From Buttiauxella ferragutiae (GTDB taxonomy: Bacteria > Pseudomonadota > Gammaproteobacteria > Enterobacterales > Enterobacteriaceae): a stretch of DNA of 64,000 nucleotides. Of the stretch, positions 19,182 to 26,802 are shown one piece after another (within the stretch, counting starts at the first letter, position 1; the number at the start of each line of letters is the position of its first letter). Below the pieces are notes generated by a model. That model searched no databases. It worked only from the letters and a program-made list of their open reading frames with translations, and was not told where the DNA came from. Both the position numbers and the translations under genes were made by a program. Where the stretch lies: the NCBI RefSeq assembly GCF_001654915.1, contig NZ_LXEQ01000044.1. One strand, 5' to 3'.

Positions 19182-19219
19182 GCAACTTCTTTATACGTAT
19201 GTCGGAAGTTGCTTTTTAT
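19182..19219 (+). terminator. Rho-independent terminator of the T6SS operon
   Basis: An 8-bp perfect stem (19182-19189 with 19205-19212) is followed by TTTTTATT. It lies 45 bases after the tagA-like stop and ends at the stop of the convergent gene, so it should stop the long tss transcript before it runs antisense into the effector gene. Confidence 0.75.
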
Positions 19220-19866
19220 TATCTTAACCGGATGAGCGTCTTTACAAAGGAATGATCACTATTCCGGCCTGGTATATTAATTTTTAATGCATAATTTTTA
19301 TCACGTAACGTATTGCACGCCACAGCGATCCTTTTGGGTGTCCAGATATACTGTTCGCCACCAAATAACCCAAATGCCTTATGGTATAAAGGTGACCCTT
19401 TTAACCCAGCCTTGAGAACCCGACTGACAACAGTGGCGCAGTTTTTTGACAGTGGAGAAAAAGACGGAATGGCACTGCTCTTTATTTTATGCCATTCTTT
19501 CAGCATGTTATAAGCATTTAAATCTCTCAGCCCATAAATAACATGCGGGCAATCAGCTTCATCATGAACATCACTCTTATAATCACTGGTGAAAAATTCA
19601 AACTTATGCGTTGAGTTATTGAAAGAACCTTCCCTATAGGCTGGTGTTTTTTTTACGTAGGAGGAAAGTTTGGATTTGGTTTTCCCTGGCCACCAACTGA
19701 TATAAGGGCTGTTGTCGTCTAAGTCGCCAATCAGCATGGCTGCATGCCCCAGATGATGATCCTCAGGATACCAGATGAAAACCCAGGCATTTATTTCACC
19801 GGTAAAGGTACAGTTTTTGGCTTTTAGAAGAGCAACATCACAAAGTTTCTTTAAATTTTCAAACAT
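19219..19866 (-). CDS. Candidate T6SS effector, permuted NlpC/P60 (papain-like) fold
   Basis: I do not recognise a named family with certainty. The 215-residue protein has a GHAAMLIG motif with His41, a following YISWWPG strand (about 55-61), an NCATVV motif with Cys143, and a W-T-P motif near 175-177. His before Cys in this order is the pattern of circularly permuted papain-like hydrolases or acyltransferases, a fold used by several toxins. There is no signal peptide, as expected for cargo delivered by the T6SS. The gene is AT-rich compared with the tss genes and lies on the opposite strand at the end of the T6SS operon, followed on that side by an exported small protein. The effector role is inference. 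Confidence 0.7.
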   Translation of the reverse strand: MFENLKKLCDVALLKAKNCTFTGEINAWVFIWYPEDHHLGHAAMLIGDLDDNSPYISWWPGKTKSKLSSYVKKTPAYREGSFNNSTHKFEFFTSDYKSDVHDEADCPHVIYGLRDLNAYNMLKEWHKIKSSAIPSFSPLSKNCATVVSRVLKAGLKGSPLYHKAFGLFGGEQYIWTPKRIAVACNTLRDKNYALKINIPGRNSDHSFVKTLIRLR

Positions 19867-19933
19867 AAAGACTCTAAATATAAAAGAAGAAGTATTGGAG
19901 AATTTTGAGTGGACGTTTTAGTTTCATTGTTAC

Positions 19934-19978
19934 GTGAAAACAGATTCAATTTATTATAATAAATTGAGTGCTTTTCAC
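19934..19978. repeat. Nested inverted repeat with a perfect 22-bp palindrome
   Basis: Bases 19946-19967 form a perfect 22-bp palindrome made almost only of A and T. It is enclosed by a second inverted repeat, GTGAAAA (19934-19940) with TTTTCAC (19972-19978). The 45-bp structure lies about 70 bases upstream of the candidate effector gene and about 215 bases downstream of the candidate immunity gene. It could be an operator for a dimeric regulator, a cruciform, or a mobile-element remnant; nothing in the window decides between them. Confidence 0.85.
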
Positions 19979-20144
19979 AACTTATTATGTTGTTAAGATA
20001 TTTGTAATACAGTAAAAGGAAATAATGATTTCATAGAGTTAGCTGAGGAATGTTATTTTTCGCTTAGGTGTATTTTTTCAACAAGTGTTTTATCAGGATA
20101 ATGTATGGCATTAACATCATTCATTCTCTCAATAAATTATTGTC

Positions 20145-20173
20145 GAGTGGATTAGTCTCAGCAACATCCACTC
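20145..20173. repeat. 8-bp inverted repeat after the exported small protein gene
   Basis: GAGTGGAT (20145-20152) pairs with ATCCACTC (20166-20173) across a 13-base loop. It begins 20 bases after the stop of the minus-strand gene ending at 20193 and could be its terminator, but no T run follows on that strand, so the role is uncertain. Confidence 0.5.
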
Positions 20174-20192
20174 ATTTTAAATGATTAAAAAT

Positions 20193-20690
20193 TCATGTAC
20201 CGTCATGTGTTCTTTTTTTCTCAATACTGGCTCCGTATCTGGCGGTCAGAATACCCGTCTGGAATTCCATGGTTTTGATTTGTTCAAAAGCATCATTGCC
20301 GTCTTTAGCATCTAAAACCCGCAACTTAGCATTCAGTGATTTGATTAAAAGATCGCCATTTCCTTGATGCTGATAATCAGCACCTTCAAGGCAGGAAAGG
20401 GTTGCCAGACGGTCAAATAGCTGCAAGTCCTCAGACAGGAAAGCGTTCTGCGTCATATGAGTGCCGGTCTTTTGTTCCCACTGGTGAATAATCTCGCGCC
20501 GAAATTGTTCAGGTGCTGCCGTTTTACACAGGTTGATTATATCTGTGCCGAGCGTGAAGGTCGGCACAATTTGCCCCTCGGTGACGGCATTCCAGTCAGT
20601 GACATAATCATCGGTGATATTATTTTCAGCGTCGCTGGCACAGGCATTGAATACGGCACAGAGCAGTAATGCCGGGATGATATATTTCAT
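20193..20690 (-). CDS. Exported small protein, candidate effector-immunity protein
   Basis: A 165-residue product with a clear signal peptide (Lys2, hydrophobic IIPALLLCAVF, then a likely signal peptidase I site after ACA near residue 18). A Cys at residue 17 leaves some chance of lipidation, though the lipobox is poor. The mature part is acidic and helical with Cys residues around 55 and 100 that may pair in the periplasm. No family is recognised; there is some general likeness to Tai4/Rap-type immunity proteins in size and layout only. It precedes the candidate effector on the same strand with a 326-base gap. A periplasmic immunity role is inferred from this pairing. Confidence 0.7.
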   Translation of the reverse strand: MKYIIPALLLCAVFNACASDAENNITDDYVTDWNAVTEGQIVPTFTLGTDIINLCKTAAPEQFRREIIHQWEQKTGTHMTQNAFLSEDLQLFDRLATLSCLEGADYQHQGNGDLLIKSLNAKLRVLDAKDGNDAFEQIKTMEFQTGILTARYGASIEKKRTHDGT

Positions 20691-21004
20691 GGTATTTTAT
20701 TTAAAACCCGTTATAGATGTTAATAATATTAACAATTGAAGCGTTAATTTATAATTAATAAAGATATGATGAATCTATGCTGCCACTTTAATTTGCCGGG
20801 TTAAAGCTGAAAATATTTCACCTATTGGTTATAAATTAACCCGCTAGTGGTTAATTTATATTTGATACATGATGTTACGGGAAAACGTGTTTTGGCTTAA
20901 TAGCCAAAAGTACACACAATCAGATCGCCAGTTATTATTTTTCAGCGTTCTGCTAATCTGGTAGCTAATCAGCTGATTCCCGTCAGCCCATAAAAGGAAC
21001 CGTG
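20691..21004. other. AT-rich intergenic region before vsr, no dcm remnant
   Basis: Between the exported-protein gene and vsr, all frames are closed and no trace of a dcm 3' end can be read, although dcm normally overlaps vsr in E. coli. The stretch is AT-rich, holds a perfect 12-bp inverted repeat (20830-20860) and must contain the promoters for the two divergent genes. The vsr ribosome site AGGA lies at 20995-20998. Confidence 0.7.
20830..20860. repeat. Perfect 12-bp inverted repeat upstream of the immunity candidate and vsr
   Basis: TATAAATTAACC (20830-20841) is mirrored exactly by GGTTAATTTATA (20849-20860) around a 7-base centre. It lies about 140 bases upstream of both divergent genes. 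The symmetry and the position suit an operator; a related AT-rich half-site pattern is seen near 20735-20760. No T tract follows on either strand, so a terminator is unlikely. Confidence 0.8.
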
Positions 21005-21505
21005 ATGGTGGATGTCCACAGCAAGACTATTCGCAGTAAGAATATGCGGGCTATCGCAACGCGTGATACTGCTATTGAAAAGCGGTTGGCGGGTTTATTA
21101 AGCGAGTGTGGTTTTTCCTTCCGCACGCAGGACGCCACCCTTGCTGGCAGGCCAGATTTTGTCATCGATGAACACCGCTGCGTTATCTTCACCCACGGTT
21201 GTTTCTGGCATCACCACCACTGCTATTTATTTAAAGTTCCGGCAACGCGCACCGAATTCTGGCTGGAGAAAATAGGCAAAAATGTGGCGAGAGATAGTCG
21301 CGATTCAACGCGTTTATTAAGCGAAGGCTGGCGAGTACTTTTGGTTTGGGAATGTGCGCTGCGGGGCCGCGAAAAACTCAGTGACACCGCACTTTGTGAA
21401 CGTCTGGAGGAGTGGATTTGCAGTGGCGGGCATCACGCACAAATTGACACCCTTGGCATACACGAACTTAAAGACGACGGGTGGCAAGCGCCACCCGCAG
21501 GCTGA
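21005..21505 (+). CDS. vsr: Vsr very-short-patch mismatch endonuclease
   Basis: The 166-residue protein matches Vsr, which nicks DNA 5' of the T in T:G mismatches arising when 5-methylcytosine deaminates in CCWGG sites. With ATG 21005 as start, the key residues fall at E. coli numbering: catalytic Asp51, His64 and His69, and zinc ligands Cys66, His71, Cys73 and Cys117. This supports 21005 over the GTG three bases upstream, as does AGGA spacing. dcm, its normal partner, is not upstream. The stop directly abuts that of convergent yedA. Confidence 0.95.
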   Translation: MVDVHSKTIRSKNMRAIATRDTAIEKRLAGLLSECGFSFRTQDATLAGRPDFVIDEHRCVIFTHGCFWHHHHCYLFKVPATRTEFWLEKIGKNVARDSRDSTRLLSEGWRVLLVWECALRGREKLSDTALCERLEEWICSGGHHAQIDTLGIHELKDDGWQAPPAG

Positions 21506-22423
21506 TTACTTCTCTACCTCACAGACTGTCACTACCGGCTTTGGGGGCAGTAGATATTTCCCTAAAGTCACCAACACCACGGCGAAAATAATCACGCCAA
21601 GCGCCAGCCATTCAATGGGCGATAAACTTTCCCCGGCAAAACCCGTTCCCAATAACACCGCAACCACAGGGTTGACGTAGGCGTAGCTGGTGGCAACTGC
21701 AGGCGCGACGTTACGAATCAGGTACATGTAAGCGCTGATGGCAATAATGGAACCAAATATAGAGAGGTAAGCCACCGCCGCAAAACCTGCGGGGGTTGGT
21801 AAAGACGCAAGATGCTCACCGGTTAACGCGGAAGCGGCCAGCAACACAATCCCGGCCGCCAGCATTTCTACCGCTCCCGCCATTAAGCCCGTGGGGAGTT
21901 CGATGCGCGAACCGTAGACTGAACCGAAAGCCCAGCTAATCGAGCCAATCAAAATGAGCATGGCACCCCACGGATTACCGCTCAGGTTGCCGCCGCTATT
22001 GAGCAACACGATACCACCCAGACCAATCGCGATACCGAGCCATTCCAGCTTGCGAGTTTGAATACCGAACAAGCGGCTAAAGCACAGCGTAAATAGTGGA
22101 ACGGTTGCCACCATCACCGCGGCAATACCTGAAGGAACATGTTGATGCTCAGCGACCGTAACAAAACCGTTGCCCACTGCCAGCAATAAGACGCCAACCA
22201 GTGCGGCGTTAAGCATCGGGCGTAAGGCGGGTAATTTATGGCCTCGCAGCAATAAAACCGCCATCAGCAATATGCCAGCGGCCATGAATCGCACCCCGGC
22301 CATCATAAACGGCGGCCAGCTTTTCACGCCAACGGCGATGGCAAAATACGTTGATCCCCAGATGATATATAACGCAAATAGAGCTGCAACCAAAGGCAAC
22401 AACTGACCAGAACGAACGCGCAT
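21506..22423 (-). CDS. yedA: YedA, EamA/DMT-family inner-membrane transporter
   Basis: A 305-residue protein with about ten hydrophobic helices arranged as two EamA halves: one near the start with the IIWGSTYFAI motif (about residues 20-29), the second with ISWAFGSVYGSR near 163. It belongs to the drug/metabolite transporter superfamily; the substrate is unknown. Its place beside vsr and divergent from yedI is the same as in E. coli, which supports the name. It converges with vsr with no spacer between the stops. Confidence 0.93.
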   Translation of the reverse strand: MRVRSGQLLPLVAALFALYIIWGSTYFAIAVGVKSWPPFMMAGVRFMAAGILLMAVLLLRGHKLPALRPMLNAALVGVLLLAVGNGFVTVAEHQHVPSGIAAVMVATVPLFTLCFSRLFGIQTRKLEWLGIAIGLGGIVLLNSGGNLSGNPWGAMLILIGSISWAFGSVYGSRIELPTGLMAGAVEMLAAGIVLLAASALTGEHLASLPTPAGFAAVAYLSIFGSIIAISAYMYLIRNVAPAVATSYAYVNPVVAVLLGTGFAGESLSPIEWLALGVIIFAVVLVTLGKYLLPPKPVVTVCEVEK

Positions 22424-22600
22424 GTGTCTTCACATCCTTTAGCAAGAGAGCTAATAGTTAACGTCAAAACTATCTGACTGGCGAGCATTTTACTTGTTGT
22501 GATTATGTTAATTTTTATTGACAGCCTGCTTTGATTTTCGTTAATGCACTTTTCTTCCATATACTGTTAGGCAGACAAACTAAAAAAGGACGTTCATTTA

Positions 22601-23515
22601 ATGGCTGGAAGTAGCTTATTAACCTTGCTGGATGATATCGCCACGCTGCTGGACGATATTTCGATGATGGGAAAAATGGCGGCGAAGAAGACGGCTGGGG
22701 TGCTGGGCGATGATTTGTCGCTCAACGCGCAACAGGTTTCTGGTGTAAGAGCTAACCGCGAAATACCTGTGGTCTGGCAGGTGGCGAAGGGTTCTGCCAT
22801 CAACAAAGTGATCCTCGTTCCGCTGGCGCTGATCATCAGTGCATTTGCGCCGTGGGCTATCACACCTTTATTGATGATTGGTGGCGCATTTCTTTGTTAC
22901 GAAGGTGTTGAGAAAGTGGTGCACAACATTCATGCCCGCAAACACAAGGAAACGCCCGAAGCCCGCCAACAACGGCTTGATGAAATCGCCGCGCAGGACC
23001 CGCTGGTGTACGAAAAGGATAAAGTTAAAGGTGCCATTCGCACCGACTTTATTCTGTCTGCCGAAATTGTCGCGATTACCTTAGGGATTGTGGCAACGGC
23101 CCCTTTGCTTAACCAGGTGCTGGTGCTGTCCGGTATTGCCATTGTCGTGACCGTCGGGGTTTATGGCCTGGTGGGCATTATCGTTAAACTGGATGACCTC
23201 GGTTTTTGGCTGGTAGAAAAAAGCTCGGTGGTGGCTCGTGGCATCGGGAAAGGGCTATTAATTCTTGCCCCGTGGCTGATGAAATTCTTATCAGTAGTCG
23301 GCACATTGGCGATGTTCCTGGTCGGCGGCGGTATTTTGGTGCACGGCGTGCCAGTGTTGCATCACGCCATTGAAGACTGGGCGCAGAAGTTGGGCGGCAT
23401 TGCTCATTTGCTGGGGCCAACAGTGGCGAATCTGGTGATCGGATTTATCATCGGGGCCATTGTGCTGGCAGTCGTAAATGGCATAAGTCGCTTGCGTAAC
23501 AACACAGTTCACTAA
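22601..23515 (+). CDS. yedI: YedI, DUF808 inner-membrane protein
   Basis: The 304-residue protein begins with AGSSLLTLLDDIATLLDDIS, the hallmark of the DUF808 family, followed by AAKKTAGVLGDDLSLNAQQV, and has several membrane segments (about 70-110, 155-205, 225-260 and 270-295). Function is unknown. It is divergent from yedA as in E. coli, with a 177-base promoter region between them. The ribosome site AAAAAGGA is well placed. Confidence 0.93.
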   Translation: MAGSSLLTLLDDIATLLDDISMMGKMAAKKTAGVLGDDLSLNAQQVSGVRANREIPVVWQVAKGSAINKVILVPLALIISAFAPWAITPLLMIGGAFLCYEGVEKVVHNIHARKHKETPEARQQRLDEIAAQDPLVYEKDKVKGAIRTDFILSAEIVAITLGIVATAPLLNQVLVLSGIAIVVTVGVYGLVGIIVKLDDLGFWLVEKSSVVARGIGKGLLILAPWLMKFLSVVGTLAMFLVGGGILVHGVPVLHHAIEDWAQKLGGIAHLLGPTVANLVIGFIIGAIVLAVVNGISRLRNNTVH

Positions 23516-23607
23516 TTTTTTGCAGTTATTTACGCTTATCACCAGGCAAAACAGCAGGTCATTGTCTATAACTGTAGAAGTTTTCACCCCTGATACAGGA
23601 GGCAGTT

Positions 23608-23787
23608 ATGGTCTTTGTGGTCAGCGATGAAGTCCAACCTAAGAATGGTGGCCCAAGGATGATTGTTACCGGGTTTTCCAGCGGTATGGTGGAGTGTCGT
23701 TGGTATGATGGTTATGGTGTAAAGCGTGAGGCCTTCCGCGAGGATGATTTAGCCCCACTGGCAACAAGGAGCGCCTCACAAGGATAA
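23608..23787 (+). CDS. yodC: YodC, DUF2158 small protein
   Basis: A 59-residue protein, closely similar from memory to E. coli YodC over the GGPRMIVTGFSSGMVECRW core (residues 15-33) and the DGYGVKREAF segment. The ATG follows a strong AGGAGG site by 6 bases (23597-23602). It is a single-gene unit closed by a strong terminator. The function is not known. The neighbours yedI and dgcQ are the ones expected from E. coli. Confidence 0.93.
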   Translation: MVFVVSDEVQPKNGGPRMIVTGFSSGMVECRWYDGYGVKREAFREDDLAPLATRSASQG

Positions 23788-23792
23788 ACCTG

Positions 23793-23826
23793 AAACGCCC
23801 GGTCAATGATCGGGCGTTTTTATTTC
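23793..23826 (+). terminator. Rho-independent terminator of yodC
   Basis: A 9-bp perfect stem (23793-23801 with 23811-23819) has a 9-base loop and is followed by a T-rich tail. It lies 5 bases after the yodC stop. Confidence 0.9.
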
Positions 23827-24000
23827 TTGAATACCGTCAGTTGCGGGAATGATATACTTTTCATGAATATGTTTATGATTAGTAATCACTGCGAGTGATA
23901 ATATGCAGCACTATTAATCAGAACCGTCCCAGCTTTGCGAGAAAAAATTACGGCAGTTGTGACAGGCTTTTAGATGATTGCGGTATCCGGGAGAGTGTGA

Positions 24001-25677
24001 GTGTTTGGCGATGCAATTCAGCGCGAGATAAGCCGTTTCAAAAGTCCAGGGAAGGTGGTTAACCTTTGTTTTATCGTGGTATTTATCTTTTCCACTGTGC
24101 TGACATGGCGTGAAGCTGTGGTGCTAGAAGGTGCCTACGTTGCCAATCAGCGCAATAGCCTCGACAGCGTTGCGACCCTGCTCGACAGGCAACTTCAGCA
24201 CAACATTGATAGCCTGCTGTTTTATCGCAATACCATGCACTATGCGCTGCAATCTCCCATCTCAACGGACCGAACTCGTAAATCCCTGGCTGAGTTTGAC
24301 CTTTTCCGCACCCAACCTTTTTGGCAATTACGGCTGGATTTACATCGCAGCTTGCCGATCAATGGCGTGTCGGACGAATTTGTTAACAGTAGCCCGTTGC
24401 TTGAACGCGATGACGAGACTCTCCACACGGAGCTTAGCGCAGCCCTTGAATTGAGCTATATCATGCGCTTATCAGACCGCTCGCGAACGTTACCACAACG
24501 GATATTTTATGCATCGCGCAGTGGTTTTTTTCTCTCCAGCACCGCTCCTGTTAATGACCCGAAGATAGTCTCGCTGTATTACCGTTTGATCGCGCAACCC
24601 TATTTTTCTTCTCAGTCGCCGCAAAATAACCCCTCGCGGGTTTTGCGATGGACGCACACCTTTAACCCGAACAGCACTTCCGGGCAGATAATCACGGCGG
24701 CGATTCCACTGGATTTCAACGGGCGTTGGTACGGCGTGCTGGCGCTAGATTACCCGATTGACTCGTTGCATAGCTTCTTACAACAAGCCAAATATGACGA
24801 TCATGAGGGTACGGTGCTGCTCTATGACAACGAACTCAATCCAATCGCGACTTCGGCTAAACGGATGCCGAAACATGCGTTATTTACCGCTCCTCAACTG
24901 GCTCAAATTGCCAATGCCGTGACGGCAGCGAAGCCCGGAGAGCAGGGTGAATTACGTTTGGATACTCGTTTTATTACCTGGGCGAAACTCAACAACTTCG
25001 ACGGCTTGCTGATAAAAGTTCATACCCTGGAAGAGGGGGTGCGTGGTGAATTTGGGCGTATTAGTATCGTGCTCAGCGTGTTGTGGTTGTTATCAACCCT
25101 AATGCTGTTTGTGTCGTGGATGGTGATCCGCCGCCTGGTGAGTAACATGTTCAGCCTGCAACAAACCCTGAGCTGGCGCGCGAATTACGACACATTAACC
25201 CGTTTATACAATCGCGGCGCCTTCTTCGAGATTGCGAACAAAATCGCCCAGGAATGTAAGCAGCAAGCGCAACCGTTCTCTGTCATTCAGATGGACCTTG
25301 ATCTCTTCAAAAGTATTAACGACAGGTTTGGTCACAGCAGTGGCGATAAAGTCCTGACACATGCCGCCGCGATGCTCAGTGATGCGTTTCGCCAGGGCGA
25401 TGTCGCCGGGCGCGTGGGCGGAGAAGAGTTCTGTATCGTTTTGCCTGACACGACACTGGAAGAAGCGGTAAAAGTGGCGGAGCGCATCAGAGTGCGTATC
25501 AACAGCAAAGAGTTGCTGTTAAAGCAGGGGAACACCACCAGAATCAGTGCGTCGTTCGGCGTTAGTAGCGCGCTGGAATTTAACGATTACGACTTCGAAC
25601 GGCTGCAATCTTACGCCGATCATCGCTTGTACAAAGCGAAGCAGGACGGACGTAATCAGGTCTGTAGTCACGACTAA
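24001..25677 (+). CDS. dgcQ: DgcQ (YedQ) membrane diguanylate cyclase
   Basis: The 558-residue protein has a membrane helix near 18-38, a periplasmic CHASE7-type sensor, a second helix near 350-375 (LSVLWLLSTLMLFVSWMVI) and a C-terminal GGDEF domain with an intact GGEEF active site at 473-477. An inhibitory RxxD site (Arg464-Asp467) lies exactly five residues before it. It should make cyclic di-GMP and favour cellulose or biofilm over motility. The GTG start has a GGGAGAG site. An 8-codon frame (23974-24000) ends directly against the GTG. The position between yodC and yedP is as in E. coli. Confidence 0.94.
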   Translation: MFGDAIQREISRFKSPGKVVNLCFIVVFIFSTVLTWREAVVLEGAYVANQRNSLDSVATLLDRQLQHNIDSLLFYRNTMHYALQSPISTDRTRKSLAEFDLFRTQPFWQLRLDLHRSLPINGVSDEFVNSSPLLERDDETLHTELSAALELSYIMRLSDRSRTLPQRIFYASRSGFFLSSTAPVNDPKIVSLYYRLIAQPYFSSQSPQNNPSRVLRWTHTFNPNSTSGQIITAAIPLDFNGRWYGVLALDYPIDSLHSFLQQAKYDDHEGTVLLYDNELNPIATSAKRMPKHALFTAPQLAQIANAVTAAKPGEQGELRLDTRFITWAKLNNFDGLLIKVHTLEEGVRGEFGRISIVLSVLWLLSTLMLFVSWMVIRRLVSNMFSLQQTLSWRANYDTLTRLYNRGAFFEIANKIAQECKQQAQPFSVIQMDLDLFKSINDRFGHSSGDKVLTHAAAMLSDAFRQGDVAGRVGGEEFCIVLPDTTLEEAVKVAERIRVRINSKELLLKQGNTTRISASFGVSSALEFNDYDFERLQSYADHRLYKAKQDGRNQVCSHD

Positions 25678-25678
25678 A

Positions 25679-26500
25679 TCAGCGAGACGGGGTGGTGATG
25701 AAGTGGTCAAGACCCTCTTTCCATCCTTCAGGGCCGTAGTTCTGGCTGCGATACACGCGCTGTGGGGTGTCGTTTTGCAGCGTGATGGGTTGCCTGCTGT
25801 AACCTTTGACGACAACCGCGTAGTCGACGCTATCGAGCAGTAAAGCGTCACTTGGGCTGTCACCAAGCCCAATGGTGATGTAAGTTTTCCCTTCGCGTTG
25901 CTGAAATTGCTGTTGCAGCCAGTGAATGGCTTTGTCTTTGCCCGCCTGCATATCGAGAACATGCCAGAATCGCCCGCCTTGCAACATCATCAAACCCAGC
26001 GAGGCAAGCTGTTCGCTAAACGCGGTCATCATCTCCTCGCTATCGCGCCAGATTAATGTCTCCGAGGCTTCATTAAGTTTCGCAAGGCTTGCCTGTGTGC
26101 GTGTCAGTCCCGTCAGTTCGCAAAGGATGTGCTCGTCGACATCGGCAAAACAGGTGAATTTGAAGCCAAATTTCTGGCGCAGTTTATCGAGCACAGCAAA
26201 CAGTTCTTGATGGTGAATTCCGGTCAACAGGCGAGGGTAGGCATCACTGTCACTCCATCGGGCGTCAAGCTGAATCACCGCACCGTTTTCAGCAATAAAT
26301 GGCAGGCCCGTTAACGAAAGTTCGTGTTGCCAGTCCAGGATTTCAGCGGCGCTTTTCGCACTACATAAAATTAGCGGGATGCCGTGTTGACGGAGCACAC
26401 TGATCCATGGACTGGCGGCTTCCCAGCGATAGGAATGATGCTCCAGCAGCGTGCCATCAAGATCTGAAATGATTAATAACGGATCGTGCAAAAGTGGCAT
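25679..26500 (-). CDS. yedP: YedP, HAD-family mannosyl-3-phosphoglycerate phosphatase-like
   Basis: A 273-residue HAD phosphatase. It has motif I DLDGTLL near the N terminus (nucleophile Asp followed by acid Asp), motif II in LCSAKSAAE, and motif IV in LGLGDSPSDALLL. The family is named for mannosyl-3-phosphoglycerate phosphatases, but the enterobacterial substrate is unproven. ATG 26500 follows an AGGAGAAG site and gives the E. coli-like opening; a TTG at 26521 is unlikely. It converges with dgcQ, one base between stops. Confidence 0.92.
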   Translation of the reverse strand: MPLLHDPLLIISDLDGTLLEHHSYRWEAASPWISVLRQHGIPLILCSAKSAAEILDWQHELSLTGLPFIAENGAVIQLDARWSDSDAYPRLLTGIHHQELFAVLDKLRQKFGFKFTCFADVDEHILCELTGLTRTQASLAKLNEASETLIWRDSEEMMTAFSEQLASLGLMMLQGGRFWHVLDMQAGKDKAIHWLQQQFQQREGKTYITIGLGDSPSDALLLDSVDYAVVVKGYSRQPITLQNDTPQRVYRSQNYGPEGWKEGLDHFITTPSR

Positions 26501-26683
26501 GGCGCTTCTCCTAAAATTCAAATAGTGAGATCCCGGTGCTTAAGAATCTTCTCAATCAAACTAACCACTTAATCCTTTATGGGTAGGCAAACAACGACCG
26601 GAAAGCCGCGGCTGATAAGGAGTTCAGGGCCCGTTTCACCCCGTCATATTCAAAATATAAATATGCATATGGTGAATATTTCA

Positions 26684-26711
26684 TTGTGTTGAAATAAATC
26701 TGAGGTAATGT
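26684..26711 (+). promoter_or_regulatory. Probable dsrA promoter
   Basis: A TTGTGT -35 (26684-26689), a 16-base spacer and a TAATGT -10 (26706-26711) sit just before the DsrA 5' end expected by alignment with E. coli. The match is moderate. Temperature-sensitive transcription is known for the E. coli promoter and cannot be judged here. Confidence 0.55.
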
Positions 26712-26714
26712 GAA

Positions 26715-26802
26715 CGCACATCAGATTTCCTGATGTAACGAATTTTTCAAGTGCTTCTTGCTTACGCAAGTTTAATCCCGGCGACTCTGCCGGGATTTTT
26801 TT
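26715..26802 (+). ncRNA. dsrA: DsrA small regulatory RNA
   Basis: About 88 bases recognisably match E. coli DsrA: a first stem around CATCAGATTTCCTGATG, the rpoS-pairing stretch TGTAACGAATTTTT and on to AAGTGCTTCTTGC, a second small stem CTTGC/GCAAG, and a terminator stem (26774-26782 with 26789-26797) with a 7-base T run. DsrA is an Hfq-binding RNA that activates rpoS translation and represses hns, which in turn raises rcsA. The location near dsrB and rcsA agrees. Relative to E. coli as I recall it, there are changes in stem 1, in the A/T run and in the central palindrome. The 5' end is set by similarity only. Confidence 0.93.

Larger units (their letters stand above)
19867..20192. other. 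AT-rich spacer with palindromes, no gene seen
   Basis: This 326-base stretch is very AT-rich and has stops in all frames. It holds the leader of the gene at 19219-19866, a large nested palindrome (19934-19978) and a hairpin (20145-20173). The longest tidy reading frame, from an ATG at 20101, has only 27 codons and no good ribosome site. No promoter could be assigned with confidence among the many AT-rich candidates. Confidence 0.7.

Noticed and set aside
20101..20184. A 27-codon frame from ATG 20101 in the AT-rich spacer
   Set aside because: There is no good ribosome site or recognisable feature, and such frames are expected by chance at this composition.
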